26,573 nucleotides of DNA from JACRGC01 sp035288785 (GTDB lineage: Archaea > Micrarchaeota > Micrarchaeia > Norongarragalinales > SBBD01), in the NCBI GenBank assembly GCA_035288785.1, contig DATDZF010000075.1, forward strand, positions 1 through 26,573, given 5' to 3'. This document shows, piece by piece, positions 1 to 6,779 of this stretch. Position 1 is the stretch's first letter. Every line of letters begins with the position of its first letter. The position numbers were made by a program, and so were the translations under genes. A model generated the notes under the pieces. It saw nothing but the letters and a program-made list of their open reading frames with translations, was not told where the DNA came from and ran no database searches.

Positions 1-458
1 TGCTCCTGTATCACTTTTACGTCCGGATTTGAACCGGCCTTCACAACCTTGTCCAGCGCTTCCCTCACCTGAAGCTCAGCAAGTGACGAGAGCGGATTGC
101 CGTTTCCCACAAACTTGACGGACCTTCCGGAAACTGCCAAAAAGCCGTTCAACTCGCCGTTTGCAAGCAGGCGCCGGGCATTTTCCTCATCATCCAAATG
201 GATGACTGAGAGTAGGGTATTCCCTTCAAGGATGCCAACCAGTGCGGGGTATTCCCCAACCACGCCAATTGTGATGATTTTGTACACGAACGGCAGGTTG
301 GGGGTGTTGACATTTGTGGCAAATGATGAAAGCGAGTTGAGGAGGAAGGGGAGAAGCAGGAGGGAAATGCCCATCCCTATTATGATTTTTGCGATGAATC
401 CCCTGTCGAGGAAAATCTGCGAAAGCTCCCATTTGAAAAGCTGGAGTGCGGGATCCAT
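1..458 (-). CDS. ABC-2 type transporter permease, N-terminal part (runs off window)
   Basis: This reading frame starts at an ATG at 458-456, immediately after the stop codon of the ATPase gene (TGA then ATG, no gap), and stays open to the window edge, giving about 152 residues. The start MDPALQLFKWELSQIF is followed by one hydrophobic segment (about residues 21-40), then a soluble extracytoplasmic-looking stretch (VGEYPALVGIL, DDEENARRLLANGELNGFL). An amphipathic start, one membrane helix and a large outer domain is the usual N-terminal design of ABC-2/NatB-like permeases; the remaining membrane helices would lie beyond the edge. Paired with the ATPase it would form an exporter; the substrate cannot be told. 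The family call rests on topology and the neighbour rather than on a diagnostic motif. Confidence 0.75.
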   Translation of the reverse strand, partial: MDPALQLFKWELSQIFLDRGFIAKIIIGMGISLLLLPFLLNSLSSFATNVNTPNLPFVYKIITIGVVGEYPALVGILEGNTLLSVIHLDDEENARRLLANGELNGFLAVSGRSVKFVGNGNPLSSLAELQVREALDKVVKAGSNPDVKVIQE

Positions 459-1364
459 TCAATGGCCCCTCGTAAACTCGATGAAGGCATCATCGAGGCT
501 GGGTTCGACATTCCGTATGGAAAGCATCCTCACGCCGCACGCTTTCGAGGCATCGTGGATGCGTTTTATGGCAAGGCCAGTGTCGGCAGCCTCAACGAGG
601 ATGGCGCGGCCGCGCTGTCTTGCTTTCAGGAGGCGCACAAACTTCCTTTCCCGATCCCCTGCTGTTTCCTCAAGCACAACTGAAACATACCTCTTTTTGC
701 CAACCCTCGCCTTCAACGCCTCGGGTTTGCCTATCGCGGCAATTTTGCCCTGGTTCAGGATGGCAAGCTTGTCGCAAAGGAAATCCGCCTCGTCCATGTA
801 ATGGGTGCAGATGAGGATGGTTTTCCCCTCGTCGCGAAGGCCCAGCACCTTTTCCCGCAGCTCCCTTGCCGATGCGGGGTCAAGGCCCATGGTGGGCTCG
901 TCCAATATGAGCACCTCCGGGTCATGGAGGAGCGCCCTTGCAATCGATATCCGCTGCTTCATCCCTTTCGAATAGTCGCCGATTTTCCTGCCGGCATGCT
1001 CGAGCAGTCCTACGAATTTGAGCATCTCTTGGATCCTGCGATCCGTGTCCCTGATGCCGTATATGTTTGCAAAAAAACGCAGGAAACTCCTTCCCGAAAG
1101 GTAATCGTATACCCGCGGCTCTTCGGGCAGGTAGCCTATGATCCTTCGGATCTCCTGCGCGTCCCTGCGGATATCGAGGCCGTTTATTTCCGCTTCCCCG
1201 CTTGAAGGCGAAAGGATGGTTGAGAGCATCTTCACGATGGTGCTTTTCCCGGCGCCATTTGGGCCCGCAATGCCGAAAATCTCCCCCTCGTTGGCCGTGA
1301 ATGATACGCCCTTTACCGCCTGGAAGCCGCCGAAATTTTTCGCCAGCCCCTCTACCCTGATCAT
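459..1364 (-). CDS. ABC transporter ATP-binding protein (NatA/drug-exporter type)
   Basis: The 301-residue protein is the cytoplasmic ATPase that would power the adjoining permease. Walker A is GPNGAGKST (34-42), the signature is YSKGMKQR (131-138), Walker B is VLILDEPT (151-158) and the switch histidine is H188 in THYMDEAD. The Q-loop position reads GYLPEEP, as is common in ABC-2 exporters. A C-terminal region of about 80 residues after the nucleotide domain is also typical of this group. The ATG at 1364 lies about 26 bp from a TATA-like box at 1387-1394, so the transcript is probably leaderless. The stop codon abuts the permease start, indicating a two-gene operon. The transported substrate (drug, lipid, sodium) is unknown. 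Confidence 0.95.
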   Translation of the reverse strand: MIRVEGLAKNFGGFQAVKGVSFTANEGEIFGIAGPNGAGKSTIVKMLSTILSPSSGEAEINGLDIRRDAQEIRRIIGYLPEEPRVYDYLSGRSFLRFFANIYGIRDTDRRIQEMLKFVGLLEHAGRKIGDYSKGMKQRISIARALLHDPEVLILDEPTMGLDPASARELREKVLGLRDEGKTILICTHYMDEADFLCDKLAILNQGKIAAIGKPEALKARVGKKRYVSVVLEETAGDRERKFVRLLKARQRGRAILVEAADTGLAIKRIHDASKACGVRMLSIRNVEPSLDDAFIEFTRGH

Positions 1365-1386
1365 ATCTGTGAATAAGCAAGCCTAT

Positions 1387-1394
1387 TTTATAAT
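1387..1394 (-). promoter_or_regulatory. TATA box of the ABC transporter operon
   Basis: On the minus strand this reads as TTATAAA within an A/T-rich run, centred about 26 bp upstream of the ATPase ATG. That spacing puts transcription start at or next to the ATG. Confidence 0.6.
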
Positions 1395-1455
1395 TATGGG
1401 GTTTAATGTGGGTTACATTGGGCTTCTGACTTTGAAGGATTAAGGCGATTGCAAA

Positions 1456-1947
1456 GTGGATTTCTTTTCGCATCTGGCATGGGCATACCTGCTATTATTC
1501 CATGGGAGGCCGGACCTTTTGGCCGGGCTTTTCTTTGGGGTATTCCCGGACCTGATTTTTGTGGGCGCAGCGCTCCTCATGTCGATCAACATGTTTGCCA
1601 GGAGCAGGGAAATCTCAAGGCAAAGGCTCTTTCCGGTTGTGAGGAGGGTGTATGCGGTCTCGCACAGCCTCATCACTGTTGCAGTATTCGGAATCATAAC
1701 GGCGATAGTTACGGGCGGGTTCTATTTCCCCATTCTCGGCTGGTTGCTGCACATACTGCTTGACATCTACACCCACAAGGGCTCGCCAGTTGAGCCGCAA
1801 TTTCCGCTATATCCACTCACTTATCCTGCAATCAAGGGCTATATCTGGTGGAGGAACCCCTATTTCCTGGTTGTGAACTGGGCGGCCATAATTGCCCTCT
1901 ATTTGCTGATGAACGGGCCCAAACTCCCCATAATCTCCTGGGGCTGA
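1456..1947 (+). CDS. DUF457/YdjM-like membrane-bound predicted metal-dependent hydrolase
   Basis: A 163-residue integral membrane protein with about four hydrophobic segments. It keeps the spaced polar motifs of the DUF457/YdjM group inside hydrophobic surroundings: FFSHLAW at the N-terminus, VFPDLIF, VSHSLI, then LLHILLDIYTHKGSPVEP followed by PLYPL. The His and Asp residues would coordinate a metal at the membrane face. Family members are predicted hydrolases without a well-established substrate. The start is a GTG at 1456. It is divergent from the ABC operon. A degraded copy of its last dozen or so codons is found 128 bp downstream. A second protein of the same broad family is at 10834-11385. 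Confidence 0.75.
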   Translation: MDFFSHLAWAYLLLFHGRPDLLAGLFFGVFPDLIFVGAALLMSINMFARSREISRQRLFPVVRRVYAVSHSLITVAVFGIITAIVTGGFYFPILGWLLHILLDIYTHKGSPVEPQFPLYPLTYPAIKGYIWWRNPYFLVVNWAAIIALYLLMNGPKLPIISWG

Positions 1948-2004
1948 AAAGTCCCTCTACGCATATTTTTGGATGGATGGGCTCAAAATCCCATTATCAC
2001 TTTG

Positions 2005-2075
2005 GTTTGGGGGTTTACTGCCACGCCTACTATCTGATGAACGGGTTTACGCTGCCCATAATTCCCCAAGGATAT
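2005..2075 (+). pseudogene. possible remnant: diverged copy of the 3' end of the upstream DUF457-like gene
   Basis: Translated in a frame different from the upstream gene, this stretch reads YYLMNGFTLPIIPQG, matching LYLLMNGPKLPIISWG at the C-terminus of the 1456-1947 protein. Aligned codons 1906-1944 and 2034-2072 agree at 27 of 39 nucleotides, including an unbroken 12-nt block. No start codon or intact upstream part of the gene is visible. It could be the tail of a lost tandem paralogue; chance similarity is not excluded because the match is short. Confidence 0.4.
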
Positions 2076-2166
2076 ACGGCAGCTGTGCGAAAAAAAGGGA
2101 AAACCATCAAATTGCCCCAAGCCATATAGTTTGCCCCTTCCACCCCAAAAAGCGCAAAAAAGCGGG

Positions 2167-2174
2167 TTTTTATT
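2167..2174 (+). promoter_or_regulatory. TATA-like box of the ferredoxin reductase-like gene
   Basis: TTTTTATT centred about 35 bp upstream of the ATG at 2206. This would give a leader of roughly 10 nt and supports that ATG over upstream alternatives. Confidence 0.45.
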
Positions 2175-2205
2175 CGTTTCTTCCCCAATAACTCCACTGA
2201 TTCTG

Positions 2206-2946
2206 ATGGAGTTTGATGCAGAGGCAATAGAGATTAGGGACTACCGGGACGAGGACAAGGTGCAGATGCTTACGGTAAAGCTTAGGGTGCCCTTGGACCA
2301 AAAATTCGAATATAAGGCAGGCCAATACATGATGCTTGCAATGGATGGCTTCACACTAAGGTCAAATTCGAACGCCTTGAAATGGACTTCCTACAGCATC
2401 GCCTCCTCCCCCCACCAGACCGGAATGGTCGAATTCTGCCTGAAAATCAAGGAAACGGGGGGGTTCACGCAATTCGCAAGGGACAACCTCAAGCTTGGGA
2501 CAAAACTCCACCTGAAGGGGCCTTTTGGAAATTTTGTCAATGAAAATCCAATGCCCGGGATCATCCTCGTGGCAGCGGGCAGCGGCATTGCGCCCATCAT
2601 CGGGATGCTAAGGTGGCTTTTGAACAGCGGCTGCAAATCGGAAATACAGCTGGTTTACGGGTTCCGGAACATGAATTATTTCGTTTACAAGGAGGAACTG
2701 GAGCAATACAGCAAAAGCCAGCACAATTTCACACTAATCCCAACACTTAGCCGCCCCGATGCCAAATGGCAGGGCAGGAAGGGATACGTGCAGGATGCGC
2801 TCAAGGACTTGAGAATCGACGACCCCCATGATGCGCAGGCGTTCATCTGCGGGCTGCCGATCATGGTCGAGGAGGTAAGAAAGGTCCTCCATGAAAAAGG
2901 GCTGACAGCGCACAATGTCCACTCGGAGCAGTGGGCGGGAGCGTAA
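2206..2946 (+). CDS. FAD/NAD(P)-binding oxidoreductase, ferredoxin-NADP reductase family
   Basis: The 246-residue cytoplasmic flavoprotein would move electrons between NAD(P)H and an iron-sulfur or haem partner. An N-terminal FAD barrel contains YKAGQYM (about 37-43), the flavin motif region TSYSIASSP (61-69) and KGPFGNF (104-110). The NAD(P) domain shows AAGSGIAP (123-130), VYGFRN and the terminal FICGLP motif (213-218). The usual arginine of the RxYS flavin motif is replaced (WTSYS), as in some divergent members. There is no added 2Fe-2S domain, so the redox partner is a separate protein. The frame could extend 25 residues upstream to 2131, but the ATG at 2206 fits the promoter and the family N-terminus. 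The partner and pathway are unknown. Confidence 0.85.
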   Translation: MEFDAEAIEIRDYRDEDKVQMLTVKLRVPLDQKFEYKAGQYMMLAMDGFTLRSNSNALKWTSYSIASSPHQTGMVEFCLKIKETGGFTQFARDNLKLGTKLHLKGPFGNFVNENPMPGIILVAAGSGIAPIIGMLRWLLNSGCKSEIQLVYGFRNMNYFVYKEELEQYSKSQHNFTLIPTLSRPDAKWQGRKGYVQDALKDLRIDDPHDAQAFICGLPIMVEEVRKVLHEKGLTAHNVHSEQWAGA

Positions 2947-3041
2947 AAATATCAATTGGGGCTCTTTCCAGGGCTGGCTATGCTGGGGGGAAATTGCATT
3001 AGACCTACTGCCATCAAATCCCTTGGGCAAAATCGCGCCAG

Positions 3042-3146
3042 TCAATAGTCCTTCCTTCTTGAGGTTTTGGAGGTTTGGCGGAACTTGATTTTCCTAAGCT
3101 TCCTTGCTAGTTCCTTGCGCCTCCTTCTTGCCTTGCTCTTCAGCAT
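3042..3146 (-). CDS. putative very small basic protein (34 aa)
   Basis: A short frame downstream of the Nudix gene on the same strand encodes a 34-residue protein starting MLKSKARRRRKELARKL and ending KTSRRKDY. About 15 residues are Lys or Arg. Two in-frame ATGs upstream (3152 and 3161) are alternative starts; a GGTGGT stretch precedes the one at 3152. It lies about 50 bp after the Nudix stop codon and could share its transcript. The composition resembles tiny ribosome-associated basic proteins such as eL41, but no family signature is recognised. It may be a real small gene or chance; the strong basic bias and clean frame favour the former. Confidence 0.4.
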   Translation of the reverse strand: MLKSKARRRRKELARKLRKIKFRQTSKTSRRKDY

Positions 3147-3194
3147 AATCATTACCACCATCGAATTAATCCATTTAATTGCAGCGCCAAATTA

Positions 3195-3734
3195 TTAAAC
3201 CAGCCCCTTTTCCTTTGCGAGAAGTATTGCAGCCATATGGGGCATCACCTTGATCCTTCCCCTTAAAACCGCATCCGCCACTTTTAGGAATGGCATCAAG
3301 ACCACATTAATTTCCTCGGTTTCATCAAGGTGCTGCTCTTGGGTCTTTTGGGCATCCTTGACAAAAAACAGGTATATTTTATTCGTCATGTCCGATGGGG
3401 AGGAGATGAATTTGCCAATTTGCGCCGCCTTTTTTGCTGTAAAGCCCGTTTCTTCCGCAAGTTCCCTAAGCGCCGCCCTTGCGGGCTTTTCGCCTTTTTC
3501 CATGAAGCCAATTGGCAATTGCAGCAAAACTTCGCCTGCGCCGTGCTTGTATTCGTTAACAAGGATAACCTGTTTTTTCTTGGTGAGCGCCAGGATCATC
3601 ACGACGTCCTTTTTTTCAACCAGATAATACTTATCCGCGATCCTTCCGCTGGGCATCAGGCATTTTTGCTCCAGCAAGCTCATGTATTTGCTCCTGAAGA
3701 CCCGCTTCGAGGAGAGCACTTTCCATTTTTTCAT
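3195..3734 (-). CDS. Nudix hydrolase, ADP-ribose pyrophosphatase-like
   Basis: A 179-residue cytoplasmic hydrolase of nucleoside diphosphates linked to another moiety. The Nudix box is complete and fits G-x5-E-x7-REUxEExGU exactly: G76, E82, then RELAEETGF (90-98). These glutamates bind the catalytic Mg2+ or Mn2+. The preceding sequence (VNEYKHGAGE, LLQLPIGFMEKGE) resembles ADP-ribose pyrophosphatases more than MutT or Ap4A hydrolases, but the substrate is inferred. The frame is open 30 codons further upstream; the ATG at 3734 is chosen because GGTGGT lies about 10 nt before it and the protein aligns from there. It follows two membrane protein genes on the same strand after a 99-bp gap. Confidence 0.88.
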   Translation of the reverse strand: MKKWKVLSSKRVFRSKYMSLLEQKCLMPSGRIADKYYLVEKKDVVMILALTKKKQVILVNEYKHGAGEVLLQLPIGFMEKGEKPARAALRELAEETGFTAKKAAQIGKFISSPSDMTNKIYLFFVKDAQKTQEQHLDETEEINVVLMPFLKVADAVLRGRIKVMPHMAAILLAKEKGLV

Positions 3735-3833
3735 AAATGACCACCCAGATGGGGGCTCGGATAGGGGATTACAACATTTTGGGGCTGAAATTGGCCGGGT
3801 AGCTAGGGCAGCAATATCGGCCATCCCAACCGC

Positions 3834-4382
3834 TTACTTTTCCTCGGAGGAGTATACCTTCCATCTCGCCTTGATGAGTGCCGCTATGAAAAGGGGCCCG
3901 AAGATGCCGCCAAGAAGCACGTCGTTTTGGGTAACGATCCACGAAAACAGCAGGACGGCGCTTAATTTGACATAATTATGGGCGGCGGTGCTGAAATAGT
4001 AGTCTAGCGAGTAGAATATTTTCCCCTTCACCCTACCCGCTACTTGCTCCATCTCGCGCATGTGCGTGAGGTGCTCAAAATTGATGGCCAGGTACAGGAA
4101 CAATGAGAACCCGGAAAAGAAATCGTACCAAAAATCCGAGCCGGAATAGAAGTACAGGGCGCTAAGTAGGACAATGAGGAAGGCCATGAAGGAGAAATGG
4201 CGCCAGTCCTTGAATCCATGCTCTACATCCTTTTGCCAGCGGGGATTGGCCTCATAGCTCTCCAGGACAATTGAACGGCGCGCATAATGCTTGTAATTAT
4301 TGTATGCCCAAATCGTGAGGTACGAATCGAGGAATTTCAGGAAAATGATGATTGCGGCTATGAACATAAGGTCGATGAACAT
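3834..4382 (-). CDS. hypothetical membrane protein
   Basis: I do not recognise this 182-residue protein. It has an N-terminal hydrophobic segment (about residues 4-24), two in the middle (about 67-103) and one or two near the C-terminus (about 138-172). A polar stretch between the first and second (NNYKHYARRSIVLESYEANPRW) and a basic tail (KARWKVYSSEEK) flank them. The motif EHLTHMREMEQ between membrane segments is rich in charged residues. The ATG at 4382 is preferred over the adjacent TTG at 4385 because GGGTGAG precedes it at a suitable distance. It begins 4 nt after the stop of the next gene upstream, so the two are likely cotranscribed. Confidence 0.75.
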   Translation of the reverse strand: MFIDLMFIAAIIIFLKFLDSYLTIWAYNNYKHYARRSIVLESYEANPRWQKDVEHGFKDWRHFSFMAFLIVLLSALYFYSGSDFWYDFFSGFSLFLYLAINFEHLTHMREMEQVAGRVKGKIFYSLDYYFSTAAHNYVKLSAVLLFSWIVTQNDVLLGGIFGPLFIAALIKARWKVYSSEEK

Positions 4383-4386
4383 CAAC

Positions 4387-4716
4387 TCACCCTTTTTGCC
4401 TAAGTTTCATGGTCAGCTTTTCTGCGTGCTGCTGCAGGTGCCGCCGGTATTTCCGGTGCTGGTGGGAGGCAAAGAAGAAGGCTGCAAACGAGGCGATTGC
4501 AACAGCGGCCACAACCTCGGCCGGAAAGTCGTTCCAGCGCATCACGGGCCTGCCCCCAAGCAGATTGTAGATGAAGATGAGCACATATGAGAGCAGGAGG
4601 ACAAGCACCATCTTTGAGCCCGCGTCAAGCACGCGGTTTTCATACCAAACGCCAAATACCCTATCCATGCAATCCACCGGATTTATGACGCGAATGCGGC
4701 TTATAAATTTATCCAT
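4387..4716 (-). CDS. hypothetical two-helix membrane protein
   Basis: This 109-residue protein is not recognised. Two hydrophobic segments (about 36-53 and 68-83) are separated by a short loop (GGRPVMRWNDFP), and the C-terminal tail is strongly basic (HQHRKYRRHLQQHAEKLTMKLRQKG). Such a tail would lie in the cytoplasm and could contact nucleic acid or lipid headgroups. It is first in a probable operon with the membrane protein that follows 4 nt later, which suggests the two act together. An A/T-rich run about 20-25 bp upstream of the ATG may be the TATA element. Confidence 0.7.
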   Translation of the reverse strand: MDKFISRIRVINPVDCMDRVFGVWYENRVLDAGSKMVLVLLLSYVLIFIYNLLGGRPVMRWNDFPAEVVAAVAIASFAAFFFASHQHRKYRRHLQQHAEKLTMKLRQKG

Positions 4717-4946
4717 CGGGGCAATTGCATTTTTTGCATATGCGATGAATTGTTTAGGGATATGGGCGGCCTTGGCCTATGGCATTGTGCAATAGCTAAT
4801 TCTGGCTGGCCCTTTGTGGGAGGTTATTGCGCAACGCTTTGCGCATATGGGAGGAATCAATTGCAGGGCAGTGCCGAGTTCGGGGCAGTGCGAAGATTTT
4901 GCCCATTACTCTTTCCTTCGGAACGGATATCCCAGTTCCCGTCCAA
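4717..4946. other. gene-free gap with a small perfect hairpin
   Basis: No convincing gene is seen. The gap holds an inverted repeat TGCGCAA/TTGCGCA at 4828-4845 with a 4-nt loop, and two copies of GGGCAGTGC in the 4866-4895 area. Open frames here lack recognisable content. Confidence 0.4.
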
Positions 4947-5666
4947 TTAGTCTTCCTTGCCATCGCCCTCACGCAGGCGGGAGTAGGCCGAAAATACCAC
5001 GATCAGGAAGACGAAAACGCCCGCTATTACAAGGAATATGGTGATGCGATAATCCTTTAATGCGCTATCCGCGGTGAATTGCTGGCTTGTGATCTTCAGC
5101 AGCTGGTCGCGATCGGTTTCGCTTACCCCGAGGCTAAACTTGTTCGTATCGAGGAGGGCGGAGGGCTTGAACACGATTGGCACGCGCCTTTCCTCGGAGA
5201 AGGATGCTATTGCCGTTGTGCATGCATTCCCGTCGGCAAAATCCGCGATGCGCTCGTAAGTGTAGAGCGGGGTGAACTTGACGCCGTATTTCTCAAGCCC
5301 CAAAACAAGCTCGTTTTGGGCATAGATGCCTTTTAGCAAGGCATCAGCGTCCGCTTCGGCTTCAAGGCAAGCATCCCTTACCGCCTCTGAAGGGGCAACT
5401 GCGGCGATGCACTTATCCCATTCCGCCACCGGGATATCCTCGTAGTTGGCATAATAGCTGGTTTTGCGGAACTGGTATATCTCGGGGCAATTCTCACGCA
5501 CCAATTCCTTGCCTCCCCCAACAGCGTAATGTGCCTGGATCACAAGAAGCGGGTTTGTAACCAGAAGCGGAGTGCTTTTCAGGTCTATCCCGTAGGAGTA
5601 GAAATCGAACGTGAAAAATAGCACTACCAATAGGAGCACGAATCCGATGATGAAGCGGAATGCCAT
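4947..5666 (-). CDS. hypothetical membrane-anchored protein with four-cysteine outer domain
   Basis: The 239-residue protein has a hydrophobic N-terminal anchor (about residues 4-21), a soluble domain of roughly 180 residues, and a second membrane segment near the C-terminus (about 209-230) followed by RLREGDGKED. The middle domain has exactly four cysteines (ENCPE, DKCIA, DACLE, NACTT), which fits two disulfides on the outside of the cell. No catalytic motif is recognised. The ATG at 5666 is chosen rather than the one at 5681 because the TATA box at 5695-5702 would start the transcript between them. It is transcribed away from the RHH gene region and separated by 230 bp from the next membrane gene. 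Confidence 0.75.
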   Translation of the reverse strand: MAFRFIIGFVLLLVVLFFTFDFYSYGIDLKSTPLLVTNPLLVIQAHYAVGGGKELVRENCPEIYQFRKTSYYANYEDIPVAEWDKCIAAVAPSEAVRDACLEAEADADALLKGIYAQNELVLGLEKYGVKFTPLYTYERIADFADGNACTTAIASFSEERRVPIVFKPSALLDTNKFSLGVSETDRDQLLKITSQQFTADSALKDYRITIFLVIAGVFVFLIVVFSAYSRLREGDGKED

Positions 5667-5694
5667 ATTCAACAATAGCATTTGCCTTAGCCGG

Positions 5695-5702
5695 TATAAA
5701 AA
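5695..5702 (-). promoter_or_regulatory. TATA box of the four-cysteine membrane protein gene
   Basis: TTTTTATA on the minus strand, centred about 32 bp from the ATG at 5666. It is only about 15 bp from the alternative ATG at 5681, which argues against that start. Confidence 0.6.
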
Positions 5703-5821
5703 GGTGAGGTAATGAGGGGAATAAAAAACATTTATTTGGGGGAAGGGAGGAATTGCGCCAAGTTAGGGAATGTGGAAAAAAGAGCCCATTCTAGGTGCGA
5801 TAGTAATGGCAACTAAAATTC

Positions 5822-6076
5822 CTAGGATGTGCGCTTGCGCTTTTTCTCGGTTTCAAGGTGCGCCTGATGCAGATTATGGATGTGCGCCCCCAAGTCAGTT
5901 AGCATGTGGATATCCTTGGAGGAATCTTGGGCCAATTTTGCGGGCATCCCAACTTCCCCAAGCCAATTCAGGCCGGCTTGGTTGAACCCTTCGCCCATTG
6001 AAATGCCTATTTCAGCGCATCTTGCCTTGAATTTGCGGAAAATCGCAGAATCAATTTTCCTGAAGGTTACGTCCAT
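5822..6076 (-). CDS. ribbon-helix-helix (CopG/Arc-like) DNA-binding protein
   Basis: An 84-residue protein whose N-terminal half fits the ribbon-helix-helix fold: a beta strand MDVTFRKI, helix 1 around AIFRKFKARCAEIG, a turn SMGEG and helix 2 FNQAGLNWL. Such proteins dimerise and insert the paired strands into the DNA major groove. The C-terminal half (HMLTDLGAHIHNLHQAHLE) is a His-rich helix that could be an oligomerisation or sensing tail, and the end is basic (KKRKRTS). The ATG at 6076 is chosen because GGTGA lies 6 nt before it; a GTG at 6085 is the alternative. Repeats just upstream look like its own operator. No toxin gene is adjacent, so it is more likely a stand-alone regulator than an antitoxin. 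Confidence 0.75.
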   Translation of the reverse strand: MDVTFRKIDSAIFRKFKARCAEIGISMGEGFNQAGLNWLGEVGMPAKLAQDSSKDIHMLTDLGAHIHNLHQAHLETEKKRKRTS

Positions 6077-6106
6077 CCGTTTCACCTGCAGGAATTACGA
6101 CCGGAG

Positions 6107-6180
6107 CCTTTTTAAAGCATACTTTTTCAACTTTGCTGCAATATATGCTAACGCATACTTAGCATATAAAGCATACTTTA
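6107..6180 (-). promoter_or_regulatory. promoter and putative operator of the RHH gene
   Basis: The TATA-like box CTTTAAAAAGG (6107-6117, minus strand) sits about 35 bp from the ATG. Immediately upstream are three direct copies of GCATACTT (6117-6124, 6153-6160, 6171-6178), the first touching the TATA box. An inverted repeat TATGCTAA/TTAGCATA (6144-6151 and 6159-6166) is interleaved with the second copy. RHH dimers typically bind short repeated half-sites at their own promoter, so autoregulation is inferred. Confidence 0.65.
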
Positions 6181-6251
6181 TTTTCATGATATGTCACATT
6201 AAATTAACAGGTTTTGGATAGGCAACTAATATTGAGCCCAGCCAAGCTTAT

Positions 6252-6278
6252 AGCATGAAAAAAAAATAAGGAAAAATG
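6252..6278 (-). terminator. likely terminator of mscL
   Basis: Directly after the mscL stop codon, the minus strand has a run of nine T residues (6258-6266), flanked by the short inverted repeat AGCAT/ATGCT. T-rich runs terminate archaeal transcription. Confidence 0.6.
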
Positions 6279-6596
6279 CTACCTCTTGGCTGTTGCGTCC
6301 TCCTTCATGATCATTTTCACGATCATGAATATCACAAAGGCGACTATTATGAAGTTTATAAGTACCCCCAGGAAATCGCCGTATTTTATCGCATTCGTGA
6401 CCGTTCCGTCAGCGCCCTTAGAGAGGATGACCTGCCAGCCCTTCCAATCACCGCTTGGCGTGACCAGGGCAATTATTGGCATGATGAAATCGTTCACGAG
6501 GGCCGTTATAAGGCTGGAGGCAGCAGCGCCCATGATGAATGCAACGGCAAGGCCAATTACTTGGTATTTCTTCAAGAATTCCATAAATTCCTTCAT
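6279..6596 (-). CDS. mscL: large-conductance mechanosensitive channel
   Basis: A 105-residue channel that opens under membrane tension to release solutes on osmotic downshock; the family forms a homopentamer. The amphipathic N-terminus (MKEFMEFLKKYQ) leads into the pore helix with the family motif VIGLAVAFIMGAA, then ITALVNDFIMPII. A short outer loop (TPSGDWKGW) is followed by TM2 (about residues 74-97, LGVLINFIIVAFVIFMIVK) and a short charged tail. The C-terminal cytoplasmic bundle is shorter than in E. coli (136 residues), as in many archaeal forms. The ATG at 6596 fits the TATA box at 6624-6632 better than an in-frame GTG at 6614. Confidence 0.95.
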   Translation of the reverse strand: MKEFMEFLKKYQVIGLAVAFIMGAAASSLITALVNDFIMPIIALVTPSGDWKGWQVILSKGADGTVTNAIKYGDFLGVLINFIIVAFVIFMIVKMIMKEDATAKR

Positions 6597-6623
6597 TAAT
6601 CCCACATCCACCACCCACCATTA

Positions 6624-6632
6624 CTATAAAAT
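6624..6632 (-). promoter_or_regulatory. TATA box of mscL
   Basis: ATTTTATAG on the minus strand, centred about 32 bp from the ATG at 6596. Confidence 0.55.
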
Positions 6633-6753
6633 GCCGTTATTTAAAGATTGCAGGTTACAAATAAAAGAAGTGCAATGCTTATCCCGGCTGGAATAAAGAA
6701 TACGCTAACATAAGGGAAAGGCTAGCGGGCAAAATGGGCTTGCTTGTACTATT

Positions 6754-6768
6754 GACAAATTATTTGTC
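6754..6768 (+). promoter_or_regulatory. perfect 15-bp palindrome in the csl4 leader
   Basis: GACAAATTATTTGTC is a 7-bp perfect inverted repeat around a single T. It ends 11 nt before the csl4 ATG, next to the GGTGG ribosome site. It could be a protein-binding operator over the transcription start or leader; the one-base centre makes an RNA hairpin of the full stem impossible, though a shorter stem could form. Confidence 0.45.
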
Positions 6769-6779
6769 TGGTGGTTAAA

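Noticed and set aside
20..40. T-arm-like sequence on the minus strand (CCGGTTCAAATCCGG) suggesting a tRNA.
   Set aside because: No matching acceptor or anticodon arm is found next to it, and it lies inside a continuous permease reading frame (KAGSNPDVKV).
4750..4950. Plus-strand frame of 66 codons in the 4717-4946 gap.
   Set aside because: No promoter or ribosome site at a useful distance and no recognisable content.
5712..5816. Plus-strand mini frame of about 34 codons with GGTGAGGT before its ATG.
   Set aside because: The nearby TATA box overlaps the ribosome site and cannot drive it; composition is unremarkable.
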